Assembly (NCBI GenBank): GCA_050084985.1
Contig: JBITNC010000001.1
Span: forward strand, 98,146,001 to 98,210,000
Source of the DNA: Nageia nagi
Lineage: Eukaryota > Pinophyta
DNA: 64,000 nt
Direction: 5' to 3'
Positions within the stretch are counted from its first letter, which is position 1, and the number at the start of each line of letters is the position of its first letter. The notes below the pieces were generated by a model that was not told the DNA's origin, did no database searches, and saw only the letters and a program-made list of their open reading frames with translations. Both the position numbers and the translations under genes were made by a program. Shown piece after piece: positions 1 to 11,979 of this stretch.

Positions 1-599
1 CTAGATACCTATTCAAGTTTTTCTAGAATGTTGGTTTAGCCTCATCTATTCTAAGCTAAAACATTAGCCATTTTTAATTTTTTATCCAATTGCCTAATTG
101 AATTACTCTTGGAATGCTATTTGGAGAGGGTCCCTCTTCTATCATGAATGGAGTTGGTTTTAGCTAGTTTTGAATGTGAATCTTTGGGAAAAGTTTCATA
201 CATATTTACATCCATCTCTTGGAGCACCATATCCTACTTTGGATTGACCTCCCAGGTCACCTATTCTATGTTATCCATAGGGTGTATAGGGTACTTCAAT
301 ACTAGGGATGCCTATTTATTTATTTGATTGGTTAAGTTAGCTTCCTATTATAATGTAGTTATCTCTTCCTTTGGGTTCTTTATGGGTTGCAATATTTGGA
401 AGCTATTTACCATAATGATTCTTATGTTCAAGGTAAGATCTGATTCATGAAATATTTGTACTACTTATGAGTTTTGTGATAGCTTACCTTGGGGTGTGGA
501 GATATCTTTGGATGGAGGTGAGCTAGATTCAGTAGGAGTAACTAGGCCTTTTACATATTATCCTTTACATTTGAGAACTTAGAAATTGTAATCTAGGGA

Positions 600-1260
600 T
601 CATTTTATAGGGTGATCAGTACAATGAGTTGGAAATTATTTACAATATGACTATGTTTTGAATATATTCAATAACTTAACTGAAGGTTTTCATAATCTAT
701 CTATTATTCTTAAATGAATCCATGATCCAGTAAGGAGTTACTAACTTACAATGGAAGTGGGGCCTCTAAGTCAATGTGTCTTAGATCCTAGCAAATGACA
801 TGGATTATCTCTCTAGGGTTTGATCAAAGGAGCATAAATAGACTCTAATCTAGGAATCAATGGACTTGAAGATTTCCTCATTGGTAAGTTTTAGAGGTAA
901 TTCCAAGAGTCAAACCCATACTAGTGCTTATGTCAAGTTTCTACCTTTTTCTTGAATCCTATATGCCAAGGCTTCATAAACAAATCAGCTCTCCCAAAAA
1001 ACCAAGGATCATTTTGAAATATTGCATCTCTATCCTCTATGATAGTGAAGGTATTTAGAAAATATTTGTGTGAATAGTGGCTATTGAAAACTTCCCCTTT
1101 GGTCATCCATGTTTTAGCTACCCAAGCCTTTATGGAATTTAAGTGAATGCAAGATCCATAGAATCTAAAAGTAAGCCCATGATACATGAGATGTTCAATA
1201 CAATGGCTGATCCATTCACTCCATATTTCCATCATTGGCATCCCTTCTCTAGCTCATAAA
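600..1260 (-). pseudogene. LINE ORF1 (DUF4283-type nucleic-acid-binding protein) relic
   Basis: An open stretch on the minus strand (about 1241 to 933) contains the motif NDPWFFGRADLFMKPW, which matches the G/D-PWFFG-LF-KPW signature of the DUF4283 domain of plant L1-type LINE ORF1 proteins. Downstream on the same strand, in shifted frames with stops, come residues like MSFARI (usual FARI-V strand) and then a knuckle-like segment around 690-620 in which the expected cysteines appear as Tyr or Phe. ORF1 proteins bind the element RNA for retrotransposition. This copy has no ORF2 beside it inside the window and is a dead fragment. What lies left of about 600 cannot be assigned. Confidence 0.55.
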
Positions 1261-3690
1261 CATCCATTTTTATTCTTGAGGGGGTCCCAGACTATCATGT
1301 GTATCTTTCTATAGTGTATTTATATCCCTTTAACACACTAATAAGTTGGACCTTTATTTCAAACAACATCACAAAATGAAGGCTTCAATTGGTGATCTTG
1401 GGCACCCATAATGCCAACAATTATGATTCGCCCAATTGTTACCAATTGGTTTTAGTTATAGAGCACTCTTCTTCCTTTTCATTCTACATTATCATTAAGT
1501 TATGAATTTTCATATGTCTCATCTAGATTGTTTCCTATGCTTACATATTTAGGAAATATTTGATTACTATTGAGAGTATGCTACTATTTCTTATCATGAT
1601 ATAGTTTTGTCTAAAGTCAAGAGGATTGAGTAAGTTAAGAGATTAGTTCTATATCAAACATATAGATACTGTTTACAATTTTTTCATATTCATACCTATG
1701 AGAGAATTTTGGAAAGAACTAATTTGACATTCTTCCATTTGGAAAGCTTTTAATATCCCAAATTTTAAATATTGGTTTGAAATAATATCACATTGTATTT
1801 TAATTTTCTTAACAAAACAAAGGGGTGGTTATACAATAATACTTACCTATTCAAGGGAAATAGCTACTCCAATTATAGTATAATTTTGAGGGCCAACTTG
1901 AAGGCCATGAAATACAATTGCATTAATCTTATCCTCATAATCATACATACCCTTCACACAAATAAGAGTATAATTGAGTGCTCATAAACTTGATTCCTAA
2001 AATGTAAAGTTACATTAAATATTTCTTTATTATTGGTAAAATATATTCATATGTAGCATTAATAGTAAATTCATGTGCATTATTCTCATTTCATTTTTCC
2101 AATAAATAAAAAAATAAATAACTAAGATATAAATTGACACCCCACTCTAGGAAGACCAAACTTTACACTTTCAAGCACCTAGGAAACAATGTTATTCTCA
2201 AATAATGTACCACAAAATTGATATTTATAAAAATAAAAAAGGTTAAGCTAATCATAAAGATTTCATTTTATTTGAAATTGTATATATAATATTCATGCTT
2301 GTTAATTTACTTGAGACCCTTCCTGTAAAATATCATTGCTCTTCACTAACTACAAAGTGACTTGTGTGTTGTTATAACTATAACATTTACAAAATCAAAA
2401 GGAGATGGAACAACACTAGCTCTAACCAACCTAGTTATATGTACCATATCCTCCACTGGAATAGCTTTTTATTATCACAAACTTGCCTATATAAAAAGCT
2501 TTAAATCACATCAATAAATACTTATAAAAGTATAAAATATAAGGAGGTTCCTAATCTGATAATCATATGTTTTGCTTATTGAAAATATTTACCTTATGCA
2601 TCCTATCATAATCATAATGGTGGGAATAAGCACTAACACCCATAATAATGAGTTCTGATCTAATGAGGGTTGCACTCTTCTCCATCTATACAAAGTAATA
2701 TTTTCATAAAATTTGGTTTTAACTTTCAATTTTAAAGAAGTATTTAGTCCACACCATCAACAATGCCTTACAATTATTTTTCTTTAAACATTGGGTACTA
2801 ACATTAATTTTGTTTTTTGCAATATCTTAAATGTATAATAACTATCTTTAATAAATATCTTAGAATAAATATATTAAAAGGAATAGATAAATGGCATGGT
2901 CCATTATCAAGTTAAGAGGAGGAAGGCATTTACATACTCATACAAGGATAATAGAGAAAGTTTAAGACTCAAAAAATATTGTATCTCAATTTATTTTGAA
3001 TATATCTTTCAAGTATGGAAAAATGCTATCTTAGTTTCCCTAAAATTCTTACTCATAGCCCACTATGAACCTATAATTGGTTTGACCATAGCCTAATTAC
3101 CTCGAATATTCTTATTCAAGTTTTTACCTTCTCATTGCTCGATTTTCTTTTGCAATAGATTTGTAAGCTTCTTTTTCTTTCTTTTGTAGCATGGCTTGAG
3201 TGCACCTGAATATTACATTGGAAAATAATTGATATTAATTTTGATAACCATGTTTAGTAAAAGGAAAGATACATGAAATTAAATTTACCAAAAGTATTAG
3301 GTACCTTATTTTTGTTTTATTTTTTACTTTTGGCATCCCTCATTATAGGTATAATGGGATCAATTTTCTTACCAAATGTCTTGCAATAGGTTTTTTAATG
3401 TTGACATTCTTGAGAAAGGTGTTACTCTTTAGAATTTTGAGTTCCAAGTGTGCTAACTTTCTCTTTGGGAGTACAAATATCCATTGCCAAGATAAAATTA
3501 TAAATAATCAAAAGTATGGATTCATGTAATACAAAAATATGACATAAACTACAAGATACACATATGCACCTACAAGGCTAAGAACAATTTATAAAACATT
3601 GGATTTTTATACTAAACTTATATATTTTATAACATAACACATTATTAAATGAATAAGTCACATTGTTCAGTTTCCATACTATTCTTCCCA
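1261..3690. other. AT-rich stretch without recognisable gene
   Basis: Both strands were read for domain motifs. Only short chance open frames (66 aa or less) and A/T-rich low-complexity sequence are present. No LTR ends, tRNA-like boxes or exon-like conserved segments were recognised. Confidence 0.5.
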
Positions 3691-3699
3691 ACCTGTTTG

Positions 3700-5160
3700 A
3701 TACTCTCTCTTTGGGACTCACAACCATAATATGCAATTAAAAATAATTTTCAACTACTTGGTGATGGATTTTCATAATTTCTTTAAGAACTCCCTTGGTG
3801 GCATATGCTACAATAGCACTAGCAAAGGTTACAAAGTTTGGCTTTACATCTAGCACTTGTAACTAATTATAAGTATTTAGAGCCTTTTTAGAAAATCCAT
3901 TTTATATATATCCTATGATCATTTCATTTTATGTAGCTACATCTCGATGAGGCATTTTATCAAATAATACAAGGGCCCTTTCAATGTATCCATTTTATCT
4001 ATATTTTCCTATCATTGCAATCCATAAAACTATATCATAATCATACATCTTGTCAAATAATTATCTTGCCTTCTCTATGTTTTCATAATTTGCATATATC
4101 TCTACCAAGTTTGTCACAACCACATGTGATAAAAATATGCTTTTAAAGATTCTTTGATATATGTATAAACCCTATTGTAAATCTTCCAGTTTGATGCATG
4201 CTTTAAAGATATTGATGAAACTCATTGGACTATTATTTTTGTTTGTTGTATTTGGTTAAACTCTATTAATGCCTTTTGAGGAGAGCCATGTGTTTGATAA
4301 CCCATAATTATCAAATTACATGAGAATATGTCTCCTTCAATCATATAAACATCATTGATTCCCCTCAAAATTCCATAGTTGGTATACATGTGAATAAGTT
4401 TATTTTGTAGAAAGTTACTCCTATAAGGGTCAAATTTAAGTTTAAAGATATTGATGATTAAATGAAGGAGCTTACCTTGGAAGCACATTGTTGGCAATGT
4501 AGGATTACAAGAGTTGAATACATATAGAAGGCATAGATAGGAGTGTGTATGTGTATTTATAGTAAGAAAAATTTGTATTATGTGCTTCAGCCACCCATCT
4601 TGATAGAGTTGAGTGAGAGTGGTATTAAAATATTTTTAGTAGGTAAGTGATGAGATTTTTTAATTGTGAAAATGTGAGAAACAAAATACCATCACCTTCA
4701 AAAGAGAAGGAGGTTGATATGGTCTTATAACCATCTATTTCTACCTCTATTAATATATGTTTTTGATATGTTAATATATGATTTTGATTGGAAAGAGTGT
4801 GTATGCAATGTAAGGGGATTTCTACTAACGAACTAGTAGAAATCCATTTAGAACCTTCATCTATTAGACCTACATGGTTGAACTCATGCACATGTACAAA
4901 ATACACACAAAGGTTGTGTACATGTCTATCAAGGTATTCACGACCATGACATTTGATCAAAAATCATTTTCAACTACTCATTAATGGATGTCCATACCAT
5001 CTTCTATAGTTACCATGGTGTTACATGCTAGGAGAATGCCAACAAAAGTTGTAGAATATGGACATCACCACATCCATAAAATACTTCTTCTTTCATGGCT
5101 TTGAGGTGAAATGAAATATGCTAAGGTTTTTTGGAGTATGAGGTAGGAAAGGAATTTTCA
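3700..5160 (-). pseudogene. Decayed PPR (pentatricopeptide repeat, PLS-type) gene
   Basis: Minus-strand segments in several frames spell successive PPR motifs. Around 5120-4900: GILLACNTMVTIEDG, then NTLIDMY. At 4497-4222: NKLIHMY followed by a -FSCNLIIMGYQTHGSPQKAL- unit. Around 4200-3740: a TNLVEIYANYENIEKA unit, LFDKM, IERALVLFDKMPHRDVAT, a GFSKKALNTYN unit and VKPNFVTFASAIVAYATKG. The arrangement of repeat lengths is that of the PLS subfamily, whose proteins bind organellar RNA for editing or processing. Stops and frameshifts interrupt every few repeats, often at expected Gln or Trp positions. No organelle-targeting N-terminus or E/DYW tail was found. The family was judged by eye; it is very large in land plants, so the parent gene cannot be named. 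Confidence 0.7.
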
Positions 5161-6640
5161 TGTGCTTTCCTAATGATTTTTCAAATTTTTGTAAATTGAT
5201 TTGAGTGGTAGTTTTAAACCATTTCTTTATAATTTACAATGGGAGTTTCAAACTAGCCCATAAAAATTGATAGTAAATTTACAAAAAAGTGATGGTTTTT
5301 AATGACCACACCAAAAATGCTTGAAATCAACTACTTTCAAAACCTATTTTTAGTCTACTATATATTCTCATTGAATCTAAGTTTTACCATGGAAAAATAT
5401 TATTTTCTACAAGATTAAAAACTTACTTATCCGTACTAGAAGCGATGATATCATTATGGATATGAAGCTTACCTTGAAGTAATCAAAGATTAAATAAGGC
5501 TTTATTTGTAGTTGCTATGATTTTCTTTTACAAAATTCACTAAATATTTTACTCCCTCAATAGTTAAATAGGTAAAGAGGATAAACCATATGCCTAGGAT
5601 TTGTTACTAAGATCAAATGGATGTAGGTTGATTTTAGAAGGGGCTAAACTTACATTATTATTAGGATTTTATAGTTTTATATGGGTTTTTCCACCATTCA
5701 AATATACAACTATCATTCTTCTCACCTCATTTATCTTACTCTTCTCTTTACCATTTCAAAATAATTATATGTTCACAATATATTATTATTATAGGAGGTT
5801 ACTAGTTAAATTATTTCAAAGAATTTTATTAATACATACTCATGATTAAATTTATGATTTACTAAGAAATTTTATTTACTATGTCAATATCATTAATTAA
5901 TTTTTGAAATTCATTCTAAATATAATAATTATAAAAGCATTAAACTTGATCATTTTTATACGATGAAATAAAATCCAAACAAAAATTTAAGTATATTATA
6001 AAATAATGACATAAGATAATAAAAATATACAATATTTACAATGATAGAGATATTAGAGGCATCCTGTTTAATATTCTTTTTCCAAATTGAAATTTATATA
6101 TATATTTGAAATGGGAATCATCTCCACTATAATATTTTCAAGTTCATGTGAGCAAAATGTAACAAAAGCACGAGCATAGTGCAATAAAAGGGTGAGCATG
6201 GCAAAGCAAAAGTATAAGAGAATTGTTTTAGAAGCATGAAAGGCTATTATTAAGAAAATTATAGCTTAGTGAAGCTATAATATTATCAAAATGTTGTTGA
6301 AATATATTCAAAATGTGATGTACAAATCAAGATTGCGACTTAATCCAAAGCCCTCTAAGGAATGTAAAAGCGTATTAATGTAGCAAAAAACATTCGTAGA
6401 GGAGGCAGTCAAGATGGTACTAGAGCCTAAATTTTCTAATGATGAAGTTAGTATATTGATTACAAAAGAATAATAAATAAATAGATAATTGGCTAAAGTT
6501 ATCCCTTGTTGGTCTCTTTGTTGGGGTATGACCCCCTCTAGATATGATTCAAAGTTGGATGAAAGCAAGATGGAGTACAAAAGGATGGGTATCCCTAGTT
6601 TCTCTCCCAAGAGAATTTCTATTATTCATGTTTTAGTTTG
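5161..6640. other. AT-rich stretch, no gene recognised
   Basis: No domain motif could be supported on either strand. Small open frames (82 aa plus strand at 5601-5849; 100 aa minus strand at 6308-6610) have no recognisable motif and are most likely chance. Confidence 0.45.
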
Positions 6641-6649
6641 ATTAAGACC

Positions 6650-7010
6650 TACAAAAAGTGATATATATGGGTCCATGGCTCCTTGGGAAGAAAGGATTAG
6701 CCATCAAGCGATGGGAGAAAACTTTCTCCCCTAAAAGTGAAAATTTCAACATCATTCCAACATGGGTCTAACTACCCAAAATTCATCCATCTTGTTGGAA
6801 CCCATGCATGATAACAAAAAATTATAAAACCAATTGGATCCCTTTTCATAATTGAGGAATCAACAAGATTAAAACTTAAGTTTATAGTTAATTTAGATAT
6901 ATCCAAAAATATGATGGAGATAAAATTAAAAATAAAGGATAATGGATATATCTAAATTAACAGAAAGAGCATGGATAGAAATTAGTTTAGAAATAACAAG
7001 TAGGAAAAAA
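6650..7010 (+). pseudogene. LINE ORF1 DUF4283 fragment
   Basis: From about 6670 the plus strand reads GPWLLGKKGLAIKRWEKTFSP, then IIPTWV, a stop, LPKIHPSCW, in a single frame. This is the core of the DUF4283 domain of plant LINE ORF1 proteins (GPWFFG-, -RW-, P-WV-LP-L-W). Shortly downstream IGSLFIIEESTRLKLKF matches the following IG..LG..D.. segment. The stop replaces the Arg usually found after WV. The piece is in the same orientation as the LINE tail at 7.74-9.41 kb, so both may come from one copy that lost its endonuclease and most of its reverse transcriptase, but this is inference. Confidence 0.6.
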
Positions 7011-7739
7011 ATTAAAATAATACATCCAAAACATAGATAAAGAAAACCATGTAAGAAAAATAATCAACTTAAAGAAGTACAACTAAAGAAATTAGCCATG
7101 ACAAACAACTATTTAGTGCTATCAATTTTAGAAGGAATAGACAAAGAAGAAATGAATTATAATATAGATTTTTCAAAAGATGAGACAACAAATATGGAAT
7201 CCCATCAAGAAATATGCTAAAAACTAGAAAAATAGAAAATGTTAGACTAAGACATGTGAAGAGACTATCCCAAGGAAATACAAGAGAGAAACTCACTAAA
7301 TAATATATAGAAAATGGAAAATAATCAACTCTACATCAAATTAAAAAAATTTAGCCCACCTTTGGCCTAAACAAGGGATTTCTTAATCAGAATATTCCAA
7401 CAATAAAGAGATAATAGGATTGCATCTTAGCTATGATTCAAATGTATTTTGAATACTATTTGATAATTTTCTATTAATACAATTTGTAAAGTAGGTTTCA
7501 TTAGCTCTACCAATAGGTTATAGCTTGGTAGCATCTAAACATATTTTATTTTAATAGGTTTTTTGTAAATTTTATTAGCTACCACTAGGCATAGATGTGT
7601 AGCAGTTGGGTAGCAGTTTCCTATTTTGGAAATCATTTTGTGATCAAATTGTTTTGGGGTCTATATGAAACCCCTCATAGCTTTTTATAATATAATTGAC
7701 CCATATTATCAATATATATGTCTTTGTTCCTTCCAAGAT

Positions 7740-9405
7740 ATCAGGCTCTTTTATTTCCAAAAGTATATGGAAGGCCTAGGAAGCCTTAAAACCTTCACTA
7801 GGATGGCAAGGGAATCGTAGAGGCTCTATAGTATATTATTCTTCTCTTAACTTTTGATGGTCTCTAGCCATTACTCATGAAGGCACTCGTTTAACACAAT
7901 TTCAATAGATTCATGCTCTTAGATTTAATAGGAATGGAATTAACTCTTTCTAAGATATTTATGATGTTCAAACCAAGAGTTGGTATACTTGGGACAAATT
8001 TAGAAATTTATATTATCTATCCTCTAGTGATAAATATACTTTTGAATTCTTGATTGATAAAACCTCCTCCTTTGTTTGGGTTTAGATTGGAAAAAATTTT
8101 CAAACCATTTGGTGGAAAGATTGGGTTTGGCCTAAGAATGTTCGTTTGCTTAAATATAAACCTCATCTTGGACACTCTTGGCTTTCATCTCATTTCCCAT
8201 GATTGAGGTTTTTAATATCATATGGGATCTTATTTCATCTCAATCTAGGTGGCAATTGTGATTTTCTACGATTTGGAAATCTTATATTGAACCTAAGCAA
8301 AGTTTTTTTGCTTGGATATTGTTGCATCAGGGTTTTCCTATTGATATCCATAGGGTTTATTTAGTGATACCTAATCCTAATTATGCTTTTTTGCAATTCC
8401 CTTTAATATTTCATACATGTTTTCTTGTCTTGTTTAAAAGTAAAAGCTACATGGGATTGGATTTTATCCTTTTTTAATTAATTCCTTGCTACACCTTGTT
8501 CCTAGGTACATGCCCTCTTGGGTTATACTTTGCATTTTTCTAAATCCTTACAAGAAGTGTGGTACATCTTCCATATTAATATTTTATTTCATTTATGAAA
8601 AAGCAAAAATAACATTATTTTTGGTAAAGAGGAAGCTTTTGTTTCTTTTTCCCTTTCTGATAAGTATGCCATATTCTATGATACCTAGTTACAGATCATT
8701 ATTCAAGTTGAGAAAGTAAATATGAAGGTTCAACACTTATGAAACATGTTGTACTTCTAGGCTAATGGCCCCTGTATCACTTAGCATTAGCATAATCCTC
8801 AACAGTGTGTTTTAGGTGGTAGGAGATGCCCCCAGGATTAAGATTCTCCTAAACACTAGCCTCCTTCACCTTCTTCACCACTTGTATGTCATTGGTCCTA
8901 GCCACCTCTTAACCCTAATATGCCTCACCCTAATGTTCCTTCTTTCTCCCATCCTTAGTCTATATGAGATGTACAACCAAGTATTTCTCCCCCTATGATA
9001 GCCTACGGTGCTAACTCTCCTCTACAACCATAATGCAGTTGGGGAGCTATGCCAGCATCAAGTCTTGCTCCTACTCATTTAGCTCCTATCCCATCTGGCA
9101 TTAATCTGGATGTGGATAATGATGGTTGTAGTGATGGTGATAGTGCTAACCATGGCTAGGATTATTTGGATCATACAAACAACTTTCATCCTCCTAATGA
9201 GCCTAAAATTGATTAATTTGATGCTTAGTAGTTGTATTACTCCATAATTAGTTTTTGGATTATGGTTTCCTTTTTTATGTTTGGGTTTTTTTGAGAAATT
9301 TGATACCAAATTACTACATTTAGTGTGATTTTTGGGGTGTGCTAATTCCACCCACTCGTTTTTGTATGATTAGTCTTTTCTAATATAAAGTCTTTTCATT
9401 CAAAA
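7740..9405 (+). pseudogene. LINE ORF2 C-terminus and 3' UTR, 5'-truncated or internally deleted
   Basis: Around 7980-8060 the plus strand reads DIYDVQTKSWYTWDKF, a segment typical of LINE ORF2 after the reverse transcriptase. Around 8270-8350 it reads IW-SYIEPKQSFFAWILLHQGFP, the start of the zf-RVT domain (PF13966 type). The 3' end near 9330-9405 has the form seen in plant LINEs: a TAATATAAAG segment followed by a short A-tract (9401-9407). The same 3'-end pattern occurs in reverse at 19.77 kb, so the two are one family. Many stops are present. Confidence 0.6.
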
Positions 9406-9409
9406 AAAT

Positions 9410-10810
9410 ATGTCTTCGATGAATACTCTTAAAAATAATATGTATAAAAATTTAAATAGGGAGAAGGATTAGATTGATTATTATCAATTAAATGTAGGAG
9501 TGCTATTAAAAATATTATAAATAATGATAAATTCAACTCATAGAATATTTTGAGCTTGCTTGGACATATACACCATACAAATGAAGACATAGGCCCTATA
9601 AGAATGAATAAAGGTTGCAAGCATTTGGAAAAAAATGATTTTATTTTTATTTGCTTTCTTTTTTAGACTTTTAGGGTGGCCAACATGAATGGTCATCAAA
9701 GCTTTCGCTATCATATCAAGTTGATGCATCTACTCTATTTGAGTTATTTGAATTTTAAAAGAAATATTTATGTCATGTTACTGTCATACTATTATTTATT
9801 TAAATATAAAGTAAGGATAGTGTTGATCATCCTATTTCTAGGTGAATGAAGGTTGATTTGCATTTTCATATGTGTGAGTTATAAAATATTTTAGTGTAGG
9901 TATATGAGATATTTGAATTTTCAATTATATATAATGGAGTAATTTGAGTATTCAATCATATAAATAGCTATTTTCTATATTAGTTAAAATTATTTTAATT
10001 TATGTCCTATTGAATTTTAATATTATTGATGACAATTGTACTACTAGGTTATTATCAAGATCCATGTCCTAATATCATTTTTAGGCATGAAAAATTGGTT
10101 ATACAGGTGGGAACAAATGGGTCGTAGGGTAGTTCAACAAGTCCAATGTTCCAGTAGGAACTCTTAACCCATCTTAATCTATTCAACCCAACCGAACTCC
10201 TAGGTTGTCATTGCTATCCTATTGGGTTCAACTACAATTGAATGATTAAAATACTTATGAAGAAAGTAAAATACTCAAAAATATAAATTTAAATTATGAT
10301 TTTCAACCTAATGTATACTTAGGTTTAAGATTAGTATAGTTTACTTACATAAGTAACTCATTTTTCTTGTGTGATTTTTTCAAATTTTTTATTGTTTATA
10401 TTTTTTAAAATTTCTTTTCAGTCAATTAACTGAAATTATAGGAGTTATAATAAGTTATTTTTATTTAAATATTTCAAGAAAATTAATTATCTTCAAAATG
10501 TTTTTCAAAATATTAGAAGTTATTTTTATTCCATAAATTTATTTTTTTTAGTTTATGCATAAAATTTATAGTTTTAAATCTTTAGATTATCATTGAATGA
10601 TTAAAATATTAGTACATCCAAAATTTATTATAAGAGGTAATATACATATATAAAAGAGATTAAGAATGCAAAACTATGAGGATTATAGGAGAATAATGAT
10701 ATATGATAAAGTAGAAAAACAAGAATAAAAGTGTAAAGATGAAGCTTTAAAATATCAAGAAAAAATATTCAAATAGGAAAATTTATATAAGTTAGTAACT
10801 TTGCACAATA
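9410..10810. other. AT-rich intergenic stretch
   Basis: No gene or element is recognised. Very A/T-rich with long runs of A and T. It ends at the ACATG duplication that marks the left edge of the copia-type element. Confidence 0.5.
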
Positions 10811-10815
10811 ACATG

Positions 10816-10977
10816 TGTTGGTATTTAGAATGGTTGATTAAGTGAAAGAAAACAAACCAAAAATAAATAAATCATCATGTAAATAAAATAAATATCAAGC
10901 AAATGAGGTTCATCCAATATCTCATCAGGATACAAAATTATTGTGTTACTGTTGACAATGAATAATCTACCATTTTT
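10816..10977 (-). repeat. Left LTR, outer part (interrupted by LINE)
   Basis: This piece aligns with 17852 to about 18000 of the right LTR; shared words include ATAAATCATCAT, GAGGTTCA and CCAATATCTCAT. It stops at a CCATTTTT followed by more T, where the LINE poly(A) tail (here as T on the plus strand) begins. Confidence 0.75.
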
Positions 10978-11979
10978 TTTATTAAAAGGGTAAATTGTGT
11001 ATTAATCAATAAAATTGGAGTTTTGAGAATTCTTCAAAAGCTTCTTACAATAAGCTTGAGAAACTAAAGCCCTTAAGAGCTTCACAAAATAGGACATAAA
11101 AGATACAAGGAAAGCTTAAATGATCACAATGATTTGAGATACTAGGGGACTAAATATAGCAAAAAAATAAAATGCAGCATACATCAAAGCATTACTTTAA
11201 AAAAGTATAAAATTTGTAATGATATTTGTAATAATGGACATACTGTGCTTGTAGGATGCATTATCTAAAGGATGGATTTTACCCTAAAACTCCATACAAT
11301 GGACTAGGGTCACCCACGTACATCATTTCCTCTACTAGCATTCTAGCTTTAGCAACTATTTTCAAGGAGTTTTCAAGGAGATCTTGAAGTTTATATTATT
11401 GTAAGAACAATTACCTTCCTCCCAAGAGTCTGCAATAACTTCAGATAGAGTTCAATCATATCCATTATATGCCATTATAGAATGATCCAACCCTCCTTCA
11501 AATAACTTTCACACAGCATGGTTGTTCAATATTTCCTCATGTTTTCTTAGTTCAATCCTAATAAGATCACCTCCCATTTTACTTGTCTAAGAACCTTCAA
11601 CTTCTCCAAAACCTGCCTCTATTACCCTTCACTCTTAGCCAAAATGCAAAGTGTTTAAGAATCTCTATCATGATCCCAAGAAACTTTGGAAATGATGAAA
11701 TGTCATGAGGTATAGAAAACCTTGCACCAGTGTATAAAAAATAATGATGACCTTTCCAAGGAATACTATGTCATGTGCTTTGAAGTCCTACATTGAACAT
11801 AGGCGACATTACCTTTCTTATCAATCCTGCATTGGTCAAGTTTCATCTTGACTTTGATTCCGTGTGTTATACTTACTATCCATTTTATTAAAAAACACAT
11901 TGTATTTATTATGAAAACATGTTTTAATGTTTTTTATTGCCCTTAATATGATTAGTTTGACAACTCTCCCTGTTGCATT

